Source of the DNA: JAUWNJ01 sp034190305
Lineage (GTDB): Bacteria > Planctomycetota > Phycisphaerae > SM23-33
Length of the DNA: 14,275 nt
Direction: 5' to 3'
Assembly (NCBI GenBank): GCA_034190305.1
Contig: JAXHSV010000066.1
Coordinates: forward strand, 1 to 14,275
Shown here: positions 1 to 7,078 of the stretch, piece after piece
Layout of the letters: the number at the start of each line of letters is the position of its first letter
How positions within the stretch are numbered: the stretch's first letter is position 1
Position numbers and translations under genes: made by a program
The notes under the pieces: model-generated
Database searches by the model: none
What the model was told of the DNA's origin: nothing
What the model saw: only the letters and a program-made list of their open reading frames with translations

Positions 1-1902
1 ATCCAGTGTTCGTGTTTTTTGTGTACCGTCGTCGAAACCGATCATTGAGACTTGAACGGCTACTCCGTCCTGGAACCACTTCCTGTCTGACCAGGCCATG
101 AATATGTCGCCGCTTTCCTTGATTCGCTGGAGGACGGTACGGTTTGCGCCGCCTCGGATGGCCTGAGTGGCCAGCAGCCCCGCGCGGACGTAATGCTTCT
201 TTTTCGCCTCGGCATCGATATATGCGCGGGCCTTTTCGAACCAGTAGCAGCACAGGTCGGATTCGCGCGGGACGTGGGCTGACCAGACCCGGAACATCCC
301 ATCCACGTACTCATCGCTAAGGTCCGTGCGGAGTTTTTTCCCGCCAAGGAAGGGCGGATTGCCGATGATGAAGTCAGCATCTGGCCAGTCGAGTTCCTGT
401 GGTGGCACAGGTTTGTAACCTGTGCCTTTCCTGGCTTTATGCTTTTGCTGCACAGGTTGAAAACCTGTGCCACCAACAATTGCATCCATCAGGTGAATGG
501 TTTCAATCGGTTCGAGGATTGGTTCTTTGGGTTCTGGCGCGCCGTTGTCTCTCATCCATTGGAGATAGCCGATCCAGACGACCACGCTTGCCAGTTCATG
601 GGCGAAAGGGCTTATCTCCATGCCGTGCAGTTGTGTCGGGCGGACTTTGAAGGTGAGTTCGATACCCCGCCGAAAAGCGAAATTTACAACTTTTTTTTCC
701 AGGTCCAGTAAGCGGCGTAAGGCAACGTAGAGGAAGTTGCCGCTTCCGCAGGCGGGGTCCAGCACGCGAACGGAGGCAAGGCGGTCCTGGAAGGCCCGAA
801 GCATCTTCTCGACCTTCGCTGCATCTTTACCAGTCTTTTCTATCTTTGCGATTTGATTGGTTATGTTTTCCCACTCTTTTTGCAAAGGTTCGACAAGGAC
901 GGGCTCGACAATCGCGGCGATGTCGTCAGCGTAAGTGTAATGCCGTCCGATCTGATCGTGTTTTTTGGGATCAATGCAGCGTTCAAACAGAGTCCCAAAG
1001 ATGGCGGGATCGATATATTCCCAATGTCTGTCTCCAGCCCGATGGAGAATATCAATCTCATGCGGAAGTAGTCTTATCAATTCGCTGTCGGCGAAAAGTC
1101 CACCGTCAAAGTGGGGAATCTTTTCCAGAAGAACGTGCCCTCCATGGGCCATCGCCTCGAAAAGTTCGCCAGCGTATCGAACAAAAAGATTCGGGTCTTC
1201 GCTGGTTTTGTCCAGAATGACAGTAAAAATCTTTTTAGGGAGCAGATGAACATCTTCGGCAAAGAAGCAGAACATGACTTTCATCAGGAAATGCGCGGCC
1301 TTATGTTCGTCGATTCCTCGCTGACGTAACAGGTCTGCCAGTCTTCCGATTTCGGCGGCTACGTTCTTGGTAACAGTGTCAGCGGCCTCACTTGGGCGCA
1401 AGGCAAAAGGATCAATAAAGGCTGCGTGCAGGACCTCTATTGCCGTAGGTGGATGAAACCCCTGGACACTCGGGACTACTTCCACAGCCGTTACGTCGGC
1501 AAGTGATTGAAGGTCAAAATGGTATTCCCGTCTGGCGGAGCCGGTGAAATTGCAATGGACTTCGAAGCGGTCCATGTCGCTGACAATCAAGAGTGGCGGG
1601 CTTTCGAGGTACTCACGATACTTCAGAAGTTGACTATATGCCGCCTCAAGATTTGCGTGCTTGCCTTTGTACTCCCAGGCAAAATGCCCCTTGTACCAGA
1701 CATCGGCCCAACCGTCTCCGCCTCCGTGTTTGGTTGCGCCCTTTTCGAAAGTAAAGAAATCGCCTCTTGGGTCCAGTTGTGCGGGGGTTCCGTGCCCGAG
1801 CATCCGACAAAGGTCGATGAAGTGCTCATGCGAACCGGACCGTTCCTTTAGTTCACTATCCTGCCATTTCCTGGCGAATGATTGGGATTTTAAGCCCGAC
1901 AT
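1..1902 (-). CDS. MmeI-like (Type IIL/IIG) fused restriction endonuclease-DNA methyltransferase, C-terminus beyond window
   Basis: The frame is open from an ATG at 1902 to the left edge (634 codons) with no stop. It should both cut DNA and methylate one strand of its target, using S-adenosylmethionine. An N-terminal PD-(D/E)XK nuclease site is visible as D67, nine residues, then E77-Y-K79, the D-X9-EXK spacing of the MmeI family. Methyltransferase motif I reads DPACGSGNF from D382 and motif IV reads NPPF at 515-518. The N-terminus (ERSGSHEHFIDLC, then LGHGTP) also matches MmeI-type enzymes. Relatives are usually above 900 residues, so the rest of the methyltransferase and the target-recognition domain lie outside. 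Residues 477-501 are encoded by an inserted palindromic repeat that keeps the frame. A weak GGGG ribosome site precedes the start. I see no separate methylase or specificity gene, which fits a single-protein system. Confidence 0.88.
   Translation of the reverse strand, partial: MSGLKSQSFARKWQDSELKERSGSHEHFIDLCRMLGHGTPAQLDPRGDFFTFEKGATKHGGGDGWADVWYKGHFAWEYKGKHANLEAAYSQLLKYREYLESPPLLIVSDMDRFEVHCNFTGSARREYHFDLQSLADVTAVEVVPSVQGFHPPTAIEVLHAAFIDPFALRPSEAADTVTKNVAAEIGRLADLLRQRGIDEHKAAHFLMKVMFCFFAEDVHLLPKKIFTVILDKTSEDPNLFVRYAGELFEAMAHGGHVLLEKIPHFDGGLFADSELIRLLPHEIDILHRAGDRHWEYIDPAIFGTLFERCIDPKKHDQIGRHYTYADDIAAIVEPVLVEPLQKEWENITNQIAKIEKTGKDAAKVEKMLRAFQDRLASVRVLDPACGSGNFLYVALRRLLDLEKKVVNFAFRRGIELTFKVRPTQLHGMEISPFAHELASVVVWIGYLQWMRDNGAPEPKEPILEPIETIHLMDAIVGGTGFQPVQQKHKARKGTGYKPVPPQELDWPDADFIIGNPPFLGGKKLRTDLSDEYVDGMFRVWSAHVPRESDLCCYWFEKARAYIDAEAKKKHYVRAGLLATQAIRGGANRTVLQRIKESGDIFMAWSDRKWFQDGVAVQVSMIGFDDGTQKTRTLD
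401..474. repeat. REPIN-like palindrome pair inserted in frame in the restriction-modification gene
   Basis: Two hairpins face each other. The left one has a perfect 10-bp stem (404-413 with 417-426, 3-nt loop). The right one has a 9-bp stem (450-458 with 462-470). The two ends form a perfect 13-bp terminal inverted repeat (401-413 with 462-474, GGTGGCACAGGTT). This is the layout of REPINs mobilised by RAYT (REP-associated Y1) transposases. Read on the minus strand in the host frame, the halves encode GTGFQPV and GTGYKPV. No RAYT gene is in the window. Confidence 0.8.
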
Positions 1903-2027
1903 GTTACCCCTGTTTTGAATTCACGACAATCCATCGAAAGATTATGCAACACTTGAAAATATTTCACCGAGTGGCGGGGATATGACGAGATATTGATGCG
2001 AAAACGGCGACGGGGGCGTTTATAGCA

Positions 2028-2147
2028 TTACTTCGCGATGTTGGATGAACTGTCGGACTTCGTCGGCTGTCGGCGGACGGGTGTCGTGGCCGCTTTTCCC
2101 CTGCCAATCGCCGACTGTTCGATTTTTTCATCATTTTCGGTTGACAT
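2028..2147 (-). CDS. Possible 39-residue small protein or gene remnant
   Basis: A 39-codon frame starts at an ATG at 2147, preceded closely by GAGGGCGGA, which could serve as a ribosome site. It ends in TAA at 2028-2030. The product begins MSTENDEKIEQSAIG and is polar, with no membrane segment. A neighbouring frame over the second half reads WQGKSGHDTRPPTADEVRQF, then IQHREVML and a stop. That looks more protein-like than the called frame, so this may be a frameshifted remnant. I do not recognise a family. Its start overlaps the proposed acs -35 box on the other strand. Confidence 0.2.
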   Translation of the reverse strand: MSTENDEKIEQSAIGRGKAATTPVRRQPTKSDSSSNIAK

Positions 2148-2169
2148 TCCGCCCTCGATTCAGCAGAAT
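2141..2169 (+). promoter_or_regulatory. Candidate sigma-70-type promoter for acs
   Basis: TTGACA (2141-2146, perfect -35) is followed after 17 bp by CAGAAT (2164-2169), which matches four of six -10 positions. A start near 2176 would leave an untranslated leader of about 130 nt before the acs ATG. This rests on sequence match alone. Confidence 0.33.
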
Positions 2170-2305
2170 CGCCCCCTCAATGCCTCTTTGGCGTTGAAAA
2201 TTCGGGTTTGTCCGTTACACCATCACCGACGGGAAATCCGATTGTGTTGTTTTAGCAAGACCTTCCGTTGAATTGACTTAAAGCAGAAAGGAGCAGGTAA
2301 GCAAA

Positions 2306-4294
2306 ATGGCAGAGCAAGAACACAAAGCAATCGACTCGCTAATGAGCGAGGGCAGGACATTTCCCCCGCCGGCAGGCGTGTCGGCAAAGGCGCATATCAA
2401 GTCGCTTCAACAGTACCAGGAAATGTACGACCGGTCCATCAGCGATCCGGACGGCTTCTGGCTGGAACAGGCAAAACTTCTTCACTGGTTCAAGGAGCCT
2501 ACCAAGGCCCGCGAATTCACATGGAACACCGATGCCCGCAAAATCGAGCACACATGGTTCGCCGACGGCCAACTGAACGCCTGCTACAACTGCCTCGACC
2601 GTCACCTCGGTACGCCGACGGCCGACAAGGCCGCTCTGGTCTGGCAGGGCGAACCGGAAGAAGACGCCAGGACACTGACCTACAAACAGTTGCACGCAGA
2701 AGTCTGCAAGTTCGCTAACGTCCTCAAGTCGCTGGGCATCAAGAAGGGCGACCGCGTCTGCATCTACATGCCGATGATCCCGGAGTTGCCGGTGGTCATG
2801 CTGGCATGCGCCCGAATCGGCGCGATTCACTCAATTGTCTTCGGCGGATTCAGCGCCGACGCTCTCCGCGACCGAATCAACGACTCCGATTGTAAGATAC
2901 TGATTACCTCGAACGTCTCGCTGCGTGCGGGCAAGCACATCCACCTCAAGGACATCTCCGACAATACTCTGTCGGACACGCCTACAATTGAGAAGGTCAT
3001 CGTTGTCAAACGCAACGATGAACCCTGCCACATGGAAGAAGGCCGGGACGTCTGGTACCATGACCTGATGGCAGAGGCGTCGGATGAGTGCGCCGCAGAG
3101 CAAATGAAGGCCGAAGACCCGCTGTTCATCCTCTACACCTCCGGCTCGACCGGCAAGCCCAAGGGCGTCGTCCACACCACCGCCGGATATCTGCTGCACA
3201 CGATGGTCAGCCACAAGGTCATATTCGACATCCATGAAGACGACATGTACTGGTGCACTGCCGATATCGGGTGGGTTACGGGACACAGTTACATTGTTTA
3301 TGGCCCGCTGGCCGGCGGAGCGACGAGCCTGATGTTCGAAGGCGTTCCGACATACCCCGATGCAGGCAGGTTCTGGCAGATTGTCGAGAAGTACAAAGTT
3401 ACCGTTTTCTACACCGCTCCGACCGCTATCCGGGCTCTTATTCGTCTTGGCGATAATTGGCCCGCGAAGTACGACCTCAGTTCGCTGCGGGTGCTCGGGA
3501 CCGTCGGAGAGCCGATTAATCCCGAAGCCTGGATGTGGTATCACGAGCACATCGGCAAGGGTAAATGCCCGATCGTCGATACGTGGTGGCAGACGGAAAC
3601 CGGCGGGATTCTCATCACACCCCTTCCGGGCGCGCACACGCTCAAGCCCGGCAGCGCATCGCGACCGTTCTTCGGCGTCGAGCCGGTTATCCTCCGCGAA
3701 GACGCCAGCGTCTGCAACGTCAACGAGGGCGGAAAACTCTGCATCAAGAAGCCCTGGCCCGGAATGATGCGAACCATGTGGGGCGACCACGAGCGGTTTG
3801 TCGATACATACTGGACAATGTACAAGGACCTCTATTTCACCGGTGACGGCTGCCGGATCGACAACGACGGTGATTACTGGCTGATGGGCAGGATCGACGA
3901 CGTGGTCAATGTTTCCGGACACCGCATCGGGACCGCGGAAGTCGAAAGCGCCCTGGTCTCTCACGACAAGGTCGCCGAAGCCGCCGTCGCGCCCATGCCT
4001 CACGAGATCAAAGGCCAGTCGCTGTACGCATACGTTACTCTCGTCGATGGCGTCAAAGAGTCCGACGAATTGAAGAAAGAACTTGTCAAGCACGTCCGCA
4101 GCGAAATCGGCCCGATCGCCGCGCCGGAGAAGATCCAGTTCGCCCCTGCCTTGCCGAAGACGCGGTCCGGCAAGATTATGCGGCGAATTCTTCGCAAAAT
4201 CGCCGAAGGCATCACCGACAAGAGCACACTTGGCGACACCTCGACGCTTGCCGACCCTACGATCGTCGATGCGTTAATTAAAGGCAGACAATAG
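2306..4294 (+). CDS. acs: Acetyl-coenzyme A synthetase, AMP-forming
   Basis: This cytoplasmic enzyme activates acetate with ATP to acetyl-AMP and then transfers the acetyl group to CoA. The 662-residue length is normal for Acs. The A3 phosphate-binding loop YTSGSTGKPKG is at 277-287. The A5 segment DTWWQTETGG at 425-434 carries the Trp that narrows the acyl pocket to acetate or propionate. The hinge and A8 region GRIDDVVNVSGHRIG starts at 528. The A10 motif PKTRSGKIMRR puts the catalytic, reversibly acetylated Lys at 623. An N-terminal acetyl-CoA-synthetase domain is present (YDRSISDPDGFW from 41). The start is supported by AAAGGAG at 2287-2293, 12 nt upstream. An MFS transporter follows 75 bp downstream on the same strand, suggesting coupled substrate uptake. 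No acetyltransferase or deacetylase regulator of Acs is in the window. Confidence 0.97.
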   Translation: MAEQEHKAIDSLMSEGRTFPPPAGVSAKAHIKSLQQYQEMYDRSISDPDGFWLEQAKLLHWFKEPTKAREFTWNTDARKIEHTWFADGQLNACYNCLDRHLGTPTADKAALVWQGEPEEDARTLTYKQLHAEVCKFANVLKSLGIKKGDRVCIYMPMIPELPVVMLACARIGAIHSIVFGGFSADALRDRINDSDCKILITSNVSLRAGKHIHLKDISDNTLSDTPTIEKVIVVKRNDEPCHMEEGRDVWYHDLMAEASDECAAEQMKAEDPLFILYTSGSTGKPKGVVHTTAGYLLHTMVSHKVIFDIHEDDMYWCTADIGWVTGHSYIVYGPLAGGATSLMFEGVPTYPDAGRFWQIVEKYKVTVFYTAPTAIRALIRLGDNWPAKYDLSSLRVLGTVGEPINPEAWMWYHEHIGKGKCPIVDTWWQTETGGILITPLPGAHTLKPGSASRPFFGVEPVILREDASVCNVNEGGKLCIKKPWPGMMRTMWGDHERFVDTYWTMYKDLYFTGDGCRIDNDGDYWLMGRIDDVVNVSGHRIGTAEVESALVSHDKVAEAAVAPMPHEIKGQSLYAYVTLVDGVKESDELKKELVKHVRSEIGPIAAPEKIQFAPALPKTRSGKIMRRILRKIAEGITDKSTLGDTSTLADPTIVDALIKGRQ

Positions 4295-4315
4295 AAACTA
4301 TAGATGGATTCGTTC

Positions 4316-4347
4316 CCACCCCCGTGTCAAGCAAGGCGCGGGGGTGG
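4316..4347 (+). terminator. GC-rich hairpin between acs and the transporter gene
   Basis: CCACCCCCG at 4316-4324 pairs perfectly with CGGGGGTGG at 4339-4347. A G-T wobble and one more G-C pair extend the stem inward, leaving a 10-nt loop. It starts 21 bp after the acs stop. The T-run after it is weak (CATTATTT), so partial termination or 3'-end stabilisation of the acs message fits better than full termination. Confidence 0.55.
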
Positions 4348-4369
4348 CATTATTTCAGGAGTTGCGTAA

Positions 4370-5683
4370 ATGAGCGAAAACACAAAGGTAATGAATCGTA
4401 ATGTCGTCGTGGTCGGTGCGATCCTGATACAGTTGTGCCTCGGCGCAATCTACGCATGGAGTGTATTTACCAAAAAGATAACCGCCGTTGACGGCGGTTA
4501 CGGCTTTTCCGCGTCGGAGGCGATGTGGATATTCTCTGCCGGTCTGGCGTCGTTCGCCATTGTGATGGTTCTTGCCGGGCGATTGATGCCCAAAATCGGG
4601 CCCAGAAAACTGGCTATCGCCGGCGGCCTCGTTCTCGGCGCTGGTTACGTCCTGGGCGGATTTCTCGGAAAGACATTTGCCGCCCAACTTATCTGCATCG
4701 GCATTATCGGCGGCTCCGGCATCGGTCTGGCCTACGTCGTGCCAATTGCTGTCGGCGTAAAGTGGTTCCCGGACAAGAAGGGGCTTATCAGCGGGCTGGG
4801 TGTTGCCGGTTTCGGATTCGGCGCACTGTTGTGGGTGAAACTGGCCGGCGGAATAGGAAACTTTCAGGGATTGCTGAACATTACCAGTATCTTCGGCCTG
4901 CCGGGCGTCCAAAGCGTTTTCATTATCTATGGCGTCGCCTTCGCAGCGCTGGTTCTTCTGGGGAGTTTCGTCATGGTCAATCCCCCGGAGGGTTTCAAAC
5001 CCGCTGGCTGGGAACCGCCGGCGCCACACGAAAAGGCGTCCGGCGCTATCGACCTGCATAGCGGACAGATGCTAAAGACGCCGCAATACTGGGGGCTGCT
5101 GCTGATGTTCATCGGGTCCGGACTGGCCGGACTAATGGTAATCGGGTGCATCAAACTTTTCGGAATCGACGCCCTTCAAGCTAGCAAGGCCGCCAGGGAC
5201 ACCACCTCGGCCGGCAAGATGGCGGACAACGCAATGGCGTGGTACGCCATACTCAACGGCCTGGGGCGAATCGCGTGGGGCGCTGCCTCTGACAAAATCG
5301 GCAGGAAAATCGCCCTGTTCCTGATGTGCCTGTTCCAGGGCGTCATCATGCTGCTGTTCTTCAAGATGGGCGGAACCGAAATAGGACTGATCGTCGGCGC
5401 GTGCATCATCGGGTTCAACTTCGGCGGAAACTTCGCACTGTTCCCCGCCGCTACTGCCGATTTCTTCGGAAACAAGAACGTCGGAAAAAACTACGGCTGG
5501 GTATTCCTGGCCTACGGCGTTGCCGGTATCGCAGGCCCGCAGGTAGCGGGGTACTTCAAGGACGCTGCAAAGGGTGGAGAAGTTACCGCCTGGATTATGC
5601 CGTTCGTCATCGGCGGCGTCGCCTGCCTGGTCGCTGCCGTTATCGGATTGACGCTCAAAGCGCCGAAAAAAGCGGCAGCGTAA
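4370..5683 (+). CDS. OFA-family MFS transporter (oxalate/formate antiporter-like), probable monocarboxylate carrier
   Basis: This inner-membrane protein of 437 residues has the hydrophobic pattern expected for 12 transmembrane helices. The first helix region (VVVVGAILIQLCLGAIYAWS, from 12) matches the OFA family, which includes OxlT and YhjX. The MFS loop 2-3 signature is GRLMPKIGPRK at 70-80, and its second-half counterpart appears as SDKIGRK. A soluble loop of about 40 residues joins the halves (NPPEGFKPAGW onward). The first ATG is chosen because AGGAG at 4357-4361 is 8 nt upstream. It sits directly behind acs, so acetate or another short monocarboxylate is the likely cargo. From memory of the family, the second charged substrate-binding residue of the oxalate carrier is a Lys near the motif NYGxxxxAKG. 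Here that site reads AYG, which argues against oxalate. The substrate assignment is inference. Confidence 0.88.
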   Translation: MSENTKVMNRNVVVVGAILIQLCLGAIYAWSVFTKKITAVDGGYGFSASEAMWIFSAGLASFAIVMVLAGRLMPKIGPRKLAIAGGLVLGAGYVLGGFLGKTFAAQLICIGIIGGSGIGLAYVVPIAVGVKWFPDKKGLISGLGVAGFGFGALLWVKLAGGIGNFQGLLNITSIFGLPGVQSVFIIYGVAFAALVLLGSFVMVNPPEGFKPAGWEPPAPHEKASGAIDLHSGQMLKTPQYWGLLLMFIGSGLAGLMVIGCIKLFGIDALQASKAARDTTSAGKMADNAMAWYAILNGLGRIAWGAASDKIGRKIALFLMCLFQGVIMLLFFKMGGTEIGLIVGACIIGFNFGGNFALFPAATADFFGNKNVGKNYGWVFLAYGVAGIAGPQVAGYFKDAAKGGEVTAWIMPFVIGGVACLVAAVIGLTLKAPKKAAA

Positions 5684-5699
5684 GAATATCAAACGCACA

Positions 5700-5752
5700 A
5701 ACAGCGCTGAACGCCCAAGCCCGGCGGCTTGGATGTTCGGTGCTGTTTTTTT
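5700..5752 (+). terminator. Strong intrinsic terminator after the acs-transporter unit
   Basis: A nearly continuous stem of about 21 bp (5700-5721 with 5726-5747) has one C-A mismatch and a few G-T pairs. It closes on the loop CGGC at 5722-5725 and runs into seven Ts at 5746-5752. It begins 17 bp after the transporter stop codon and ends just before the next gene. That next gene therefore probably has its own promoter or depends on read-through. Confidence 0.88.
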
Positions 5753-5766
5753 ATGATAAATGAACG

Positions 5767-6375
5767 ATGAGCACATACAGCGCCATTTTGCTCCTTGGTC
5801 CGACCGGTTCGGGCAAGACGCCGCTGGGCGAACTTCTCGAATCCCGGAGCCTTTGGAACCGGCGATGCGTCCACTTCGACTTCGGTGAAAACCTTCGTCG
5901 AATCGCCGGCAACAACGCTTCTCTGCTGGGGCCGGAAGAACTTAATGTCGTCACAAATTCGCTCAAAACCGGCTCGCTGCTGGAGGATGAACATTTCCCC
6001 ATCGCACGCAAAATCCTGCTGGGCTTCCTGAAAGAGCGGAACGTCGGCGCTGCCGACCTCGTTATCCTCAACGGGCTGCCTCGACACGCCGGCCAGGCGG
6101 GATATTTCGATTTGATATTGAACATCCAGTCCGTTATTTACCTGTCCTGTACGCCCGAAATCGTATTTAATCGAATCGCCTCCAACGCCGGAGGCGATCG
6201 GGCGGAACGCATTGACGATAACATCGAGTCGATAAAAAGAAAACTCGACCTGTTCAATAAACGAACCGCCCCGCTGCTGGAACACTACCGGCAACGCGGA
6301 ACAGGGATAGAAACAATTGAAATCACGGCGACAACAATGGCGGAAGATATATGGGAAATGTTGAATGCTGTCTAA
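5767..6375 (+). CDS. Adenylate-kinase-like nucleoside monophosphate kinase family protein
   Basis: This soluble 202-residue P-loop protein starts with a Walker A motif, GPTGSGKT at 11-18. Adenylate kinases read GPPGSGKGT here. The NMP-binding segment that is DGFPRT in adenylate kinase appears as NGLPRH at 102-107, followed by AGQAGYFD in the place of the usual EQAE segment. Near the C-terminus DRAERIDDNIESIKRKLDLF at 144-163 matches the adenylate kinase pattern RxDD then ExxxxRL. The LID region is short, with no zinc-type cysteines. The family is clear, but the D-to-N and T-to-H changes in the NMP site suggest a different nucleotide or a non-canonical role, so I do not call it Adk. It follows the intrinsic terminator closely, and the isochorismatase-fold gene lies 85 bp downstream. 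Confidence 0.75.
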   Translation: MSTYSAILLLGPTGSGKTPLGELLESRSLWNRRCVHFDFGENLRRIAGNNASLLGPEELNVVTNSLKTGSLLEDEHFPIARKILLGFLKERNVGAADLVILNGLPRHAGQAGYFDLILNIQSVIYLSCTPEIVFNRIASNAGGDRAERIDDNIESIKRKLDLFNKRTAPLLEHYRQRGTGIETIEITATTMAEDIWEMLNAV

Positions 6376-6376
6376 T

Positions 6377-6395
6377 CGTCGCCGTACCGGCGACG
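6377..6395 (+). terminator. Hairpin directly after the kinase-like gene
   Basis: CGTCGCCG at 6377-6384 pairs perfectly with CGGCGACG at 6388-6395 around a 3-nt loop, starting 2 bp past the stop codon. No T-run follows, so it is more likely a 3'-end stabiliser or a weak pause site than a full terminator. Confidence 0.4.
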
Positions 6396-6403
6396 GCTAA
6401 ACG

Positions 6404-6438
6404 GATTACCGATTACCAGTTACCAGTGTCCAATTACT
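6404..6438. repeat. Degenerate heptamer tandem repeat (GATTACC type)
   Basis: Five 7-bp units follow without gaps: GATTACC, GATTACC, AGTTACC, AGTGTCC and AATTACT. The tract ends 9 bp before the ribosome site of the next gene. It resembles short tandemly repeated repetitive (STRR) sequences. Confidence 0.7.
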
Positions 6439-6460
6439 AAATCCCTAAAGGATTGACTCG

Positions 6461-6997
6461 ATGCTTGAGATTGACAATACCGTTCTGGTGGTGATTGACG
6501 TGCAGGGCAAACTCGCCCAGTCGATGCACGAAAAGGCCGACCTGTTCGAAAACGTCGCAAAACTTATAAAGGCTGTCGGCATCCTTGAGATTCCGATTAT
6601 CTGGACTGAGCAATATCCTGAAGGCCTGGGTCCGACAATTCCTCAAATCTCCGAATTGATGACCGGCGAACCGATAGCCAAGGTCGCCTTCAGTTGCTGC
6701 GGCGAGAGGCGTTTCACCGAAGAGATGGAAAGACTTAATCGTCGCCAGGTCCTGCTTTGCGGCATCGAGACGCACGTCTGCGTATATCAGACAGCCGTGG
6801 ATCTACTCGAATCAGGACACGAAGTTCATGTGGCCGCCGATGCTGTCTCATCCCGCACAGCCGCCAATAAAGACATCGGTTTAGCGAAGATGAAAGACGC
6901 CGGTGCTGCCGTTACAAGCGTCGAGACCGCCCTGTTTGAGTTGCTGAAAGTGGCCAAGGGCGAAAAATTCAAAGCCGTCATCAATATCGTGAAGTAG
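6461..6997 (+). CDS. Isochorismatase-family cysteine hydrolase
   Basis: This cytoplasmic 178-residue protein has the isochorismatase-like (cysteine hydrolase) fold. The catalytic triad is visible as D13 in VVIDVQ, K74 in EPIAKVAF, and C107 in GIETHVC, where the Gly-Ile-Glu stretch carries the family's cis peptide. Length is normal for the short YcaC/nicotinamidase-like branch. Members cleave C-O, C-N or C-S bonds of small substrates, and the exact substrate cannot be read from sequence. I see no siderophore or NAD salvage genes around it to help. AAGG at 6448-6451, 9 nt upstream, supports the ATG. The gene follows the kinase-like gene on the same strand, after a hairpin and a heptamer repeat. 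It converges with the B12-fold gene across a repeat-rich island. Confidence 0.9.
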   Translation: MLEIDNTVLVVIDVQGKLAQSMHEKADLFENVAKLIKAVGILEIPIIWTEQYPEGLGPTIPQISELMTGEPIAKVAFSCCGERRFTEEMERLNRRQVLLCGIETHVCVYQTAVDLLESGHEVHVAADAVSSRTAANKDIGLAKMKDAGAAVTSVETALFELLKVAKGEKFKAVINIVK

Positions 6998-7078
6998 CAC
7001 CATTCGCATCGGTCCCATCCTTACCGGAAGCAAATCGATAAGAAGTCTTTTTGTGCGCCTACTACTCTGTCATTACTA

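Larger units (their letters stand above)
1903..2305. other. Divergent intergenic region between the restriction gene and acs
   Basis: This 403-bp stretch lies between two divergently transcribed genes and should hold promoters for both. On the plus strand TTGACA at 2141-2146 is the best -35 box. On the minus strand CATAAT (1941-1946, complement) is a possible -10 for the restriction gene, without a good -35. A 39-codon minus-strand ORF lies at 2028-2147. The acs ribosome site AAAGGAG is at 2287-2293. The longer plus-strand frame from 2038 shows no recognisable protein character and was not called. Confidence 0.5.

Noticed and set aside
2038..2271. Plus-strand frame of 77 codons before acs
   Set aside because: It has no ribosome site and an unlikely composition, and it spans the proposed acs promoter.
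2831..4093. Long minus-strand open frame of 420 codons opposite acs
   Set aside because: It lies fully antisense to a clear acs gene with all motifs. Such shadows are expected in GC-rich coding DNA, and its translation shows no family signature.
4355..5059. Minus-strand frame of 234 codons opposite the transporter
   Set aside because: Its Asp- and Gln-rich translation is the antisense of membrane helices. The plus-strand frame has the MFS motifs and a good ribosome site.
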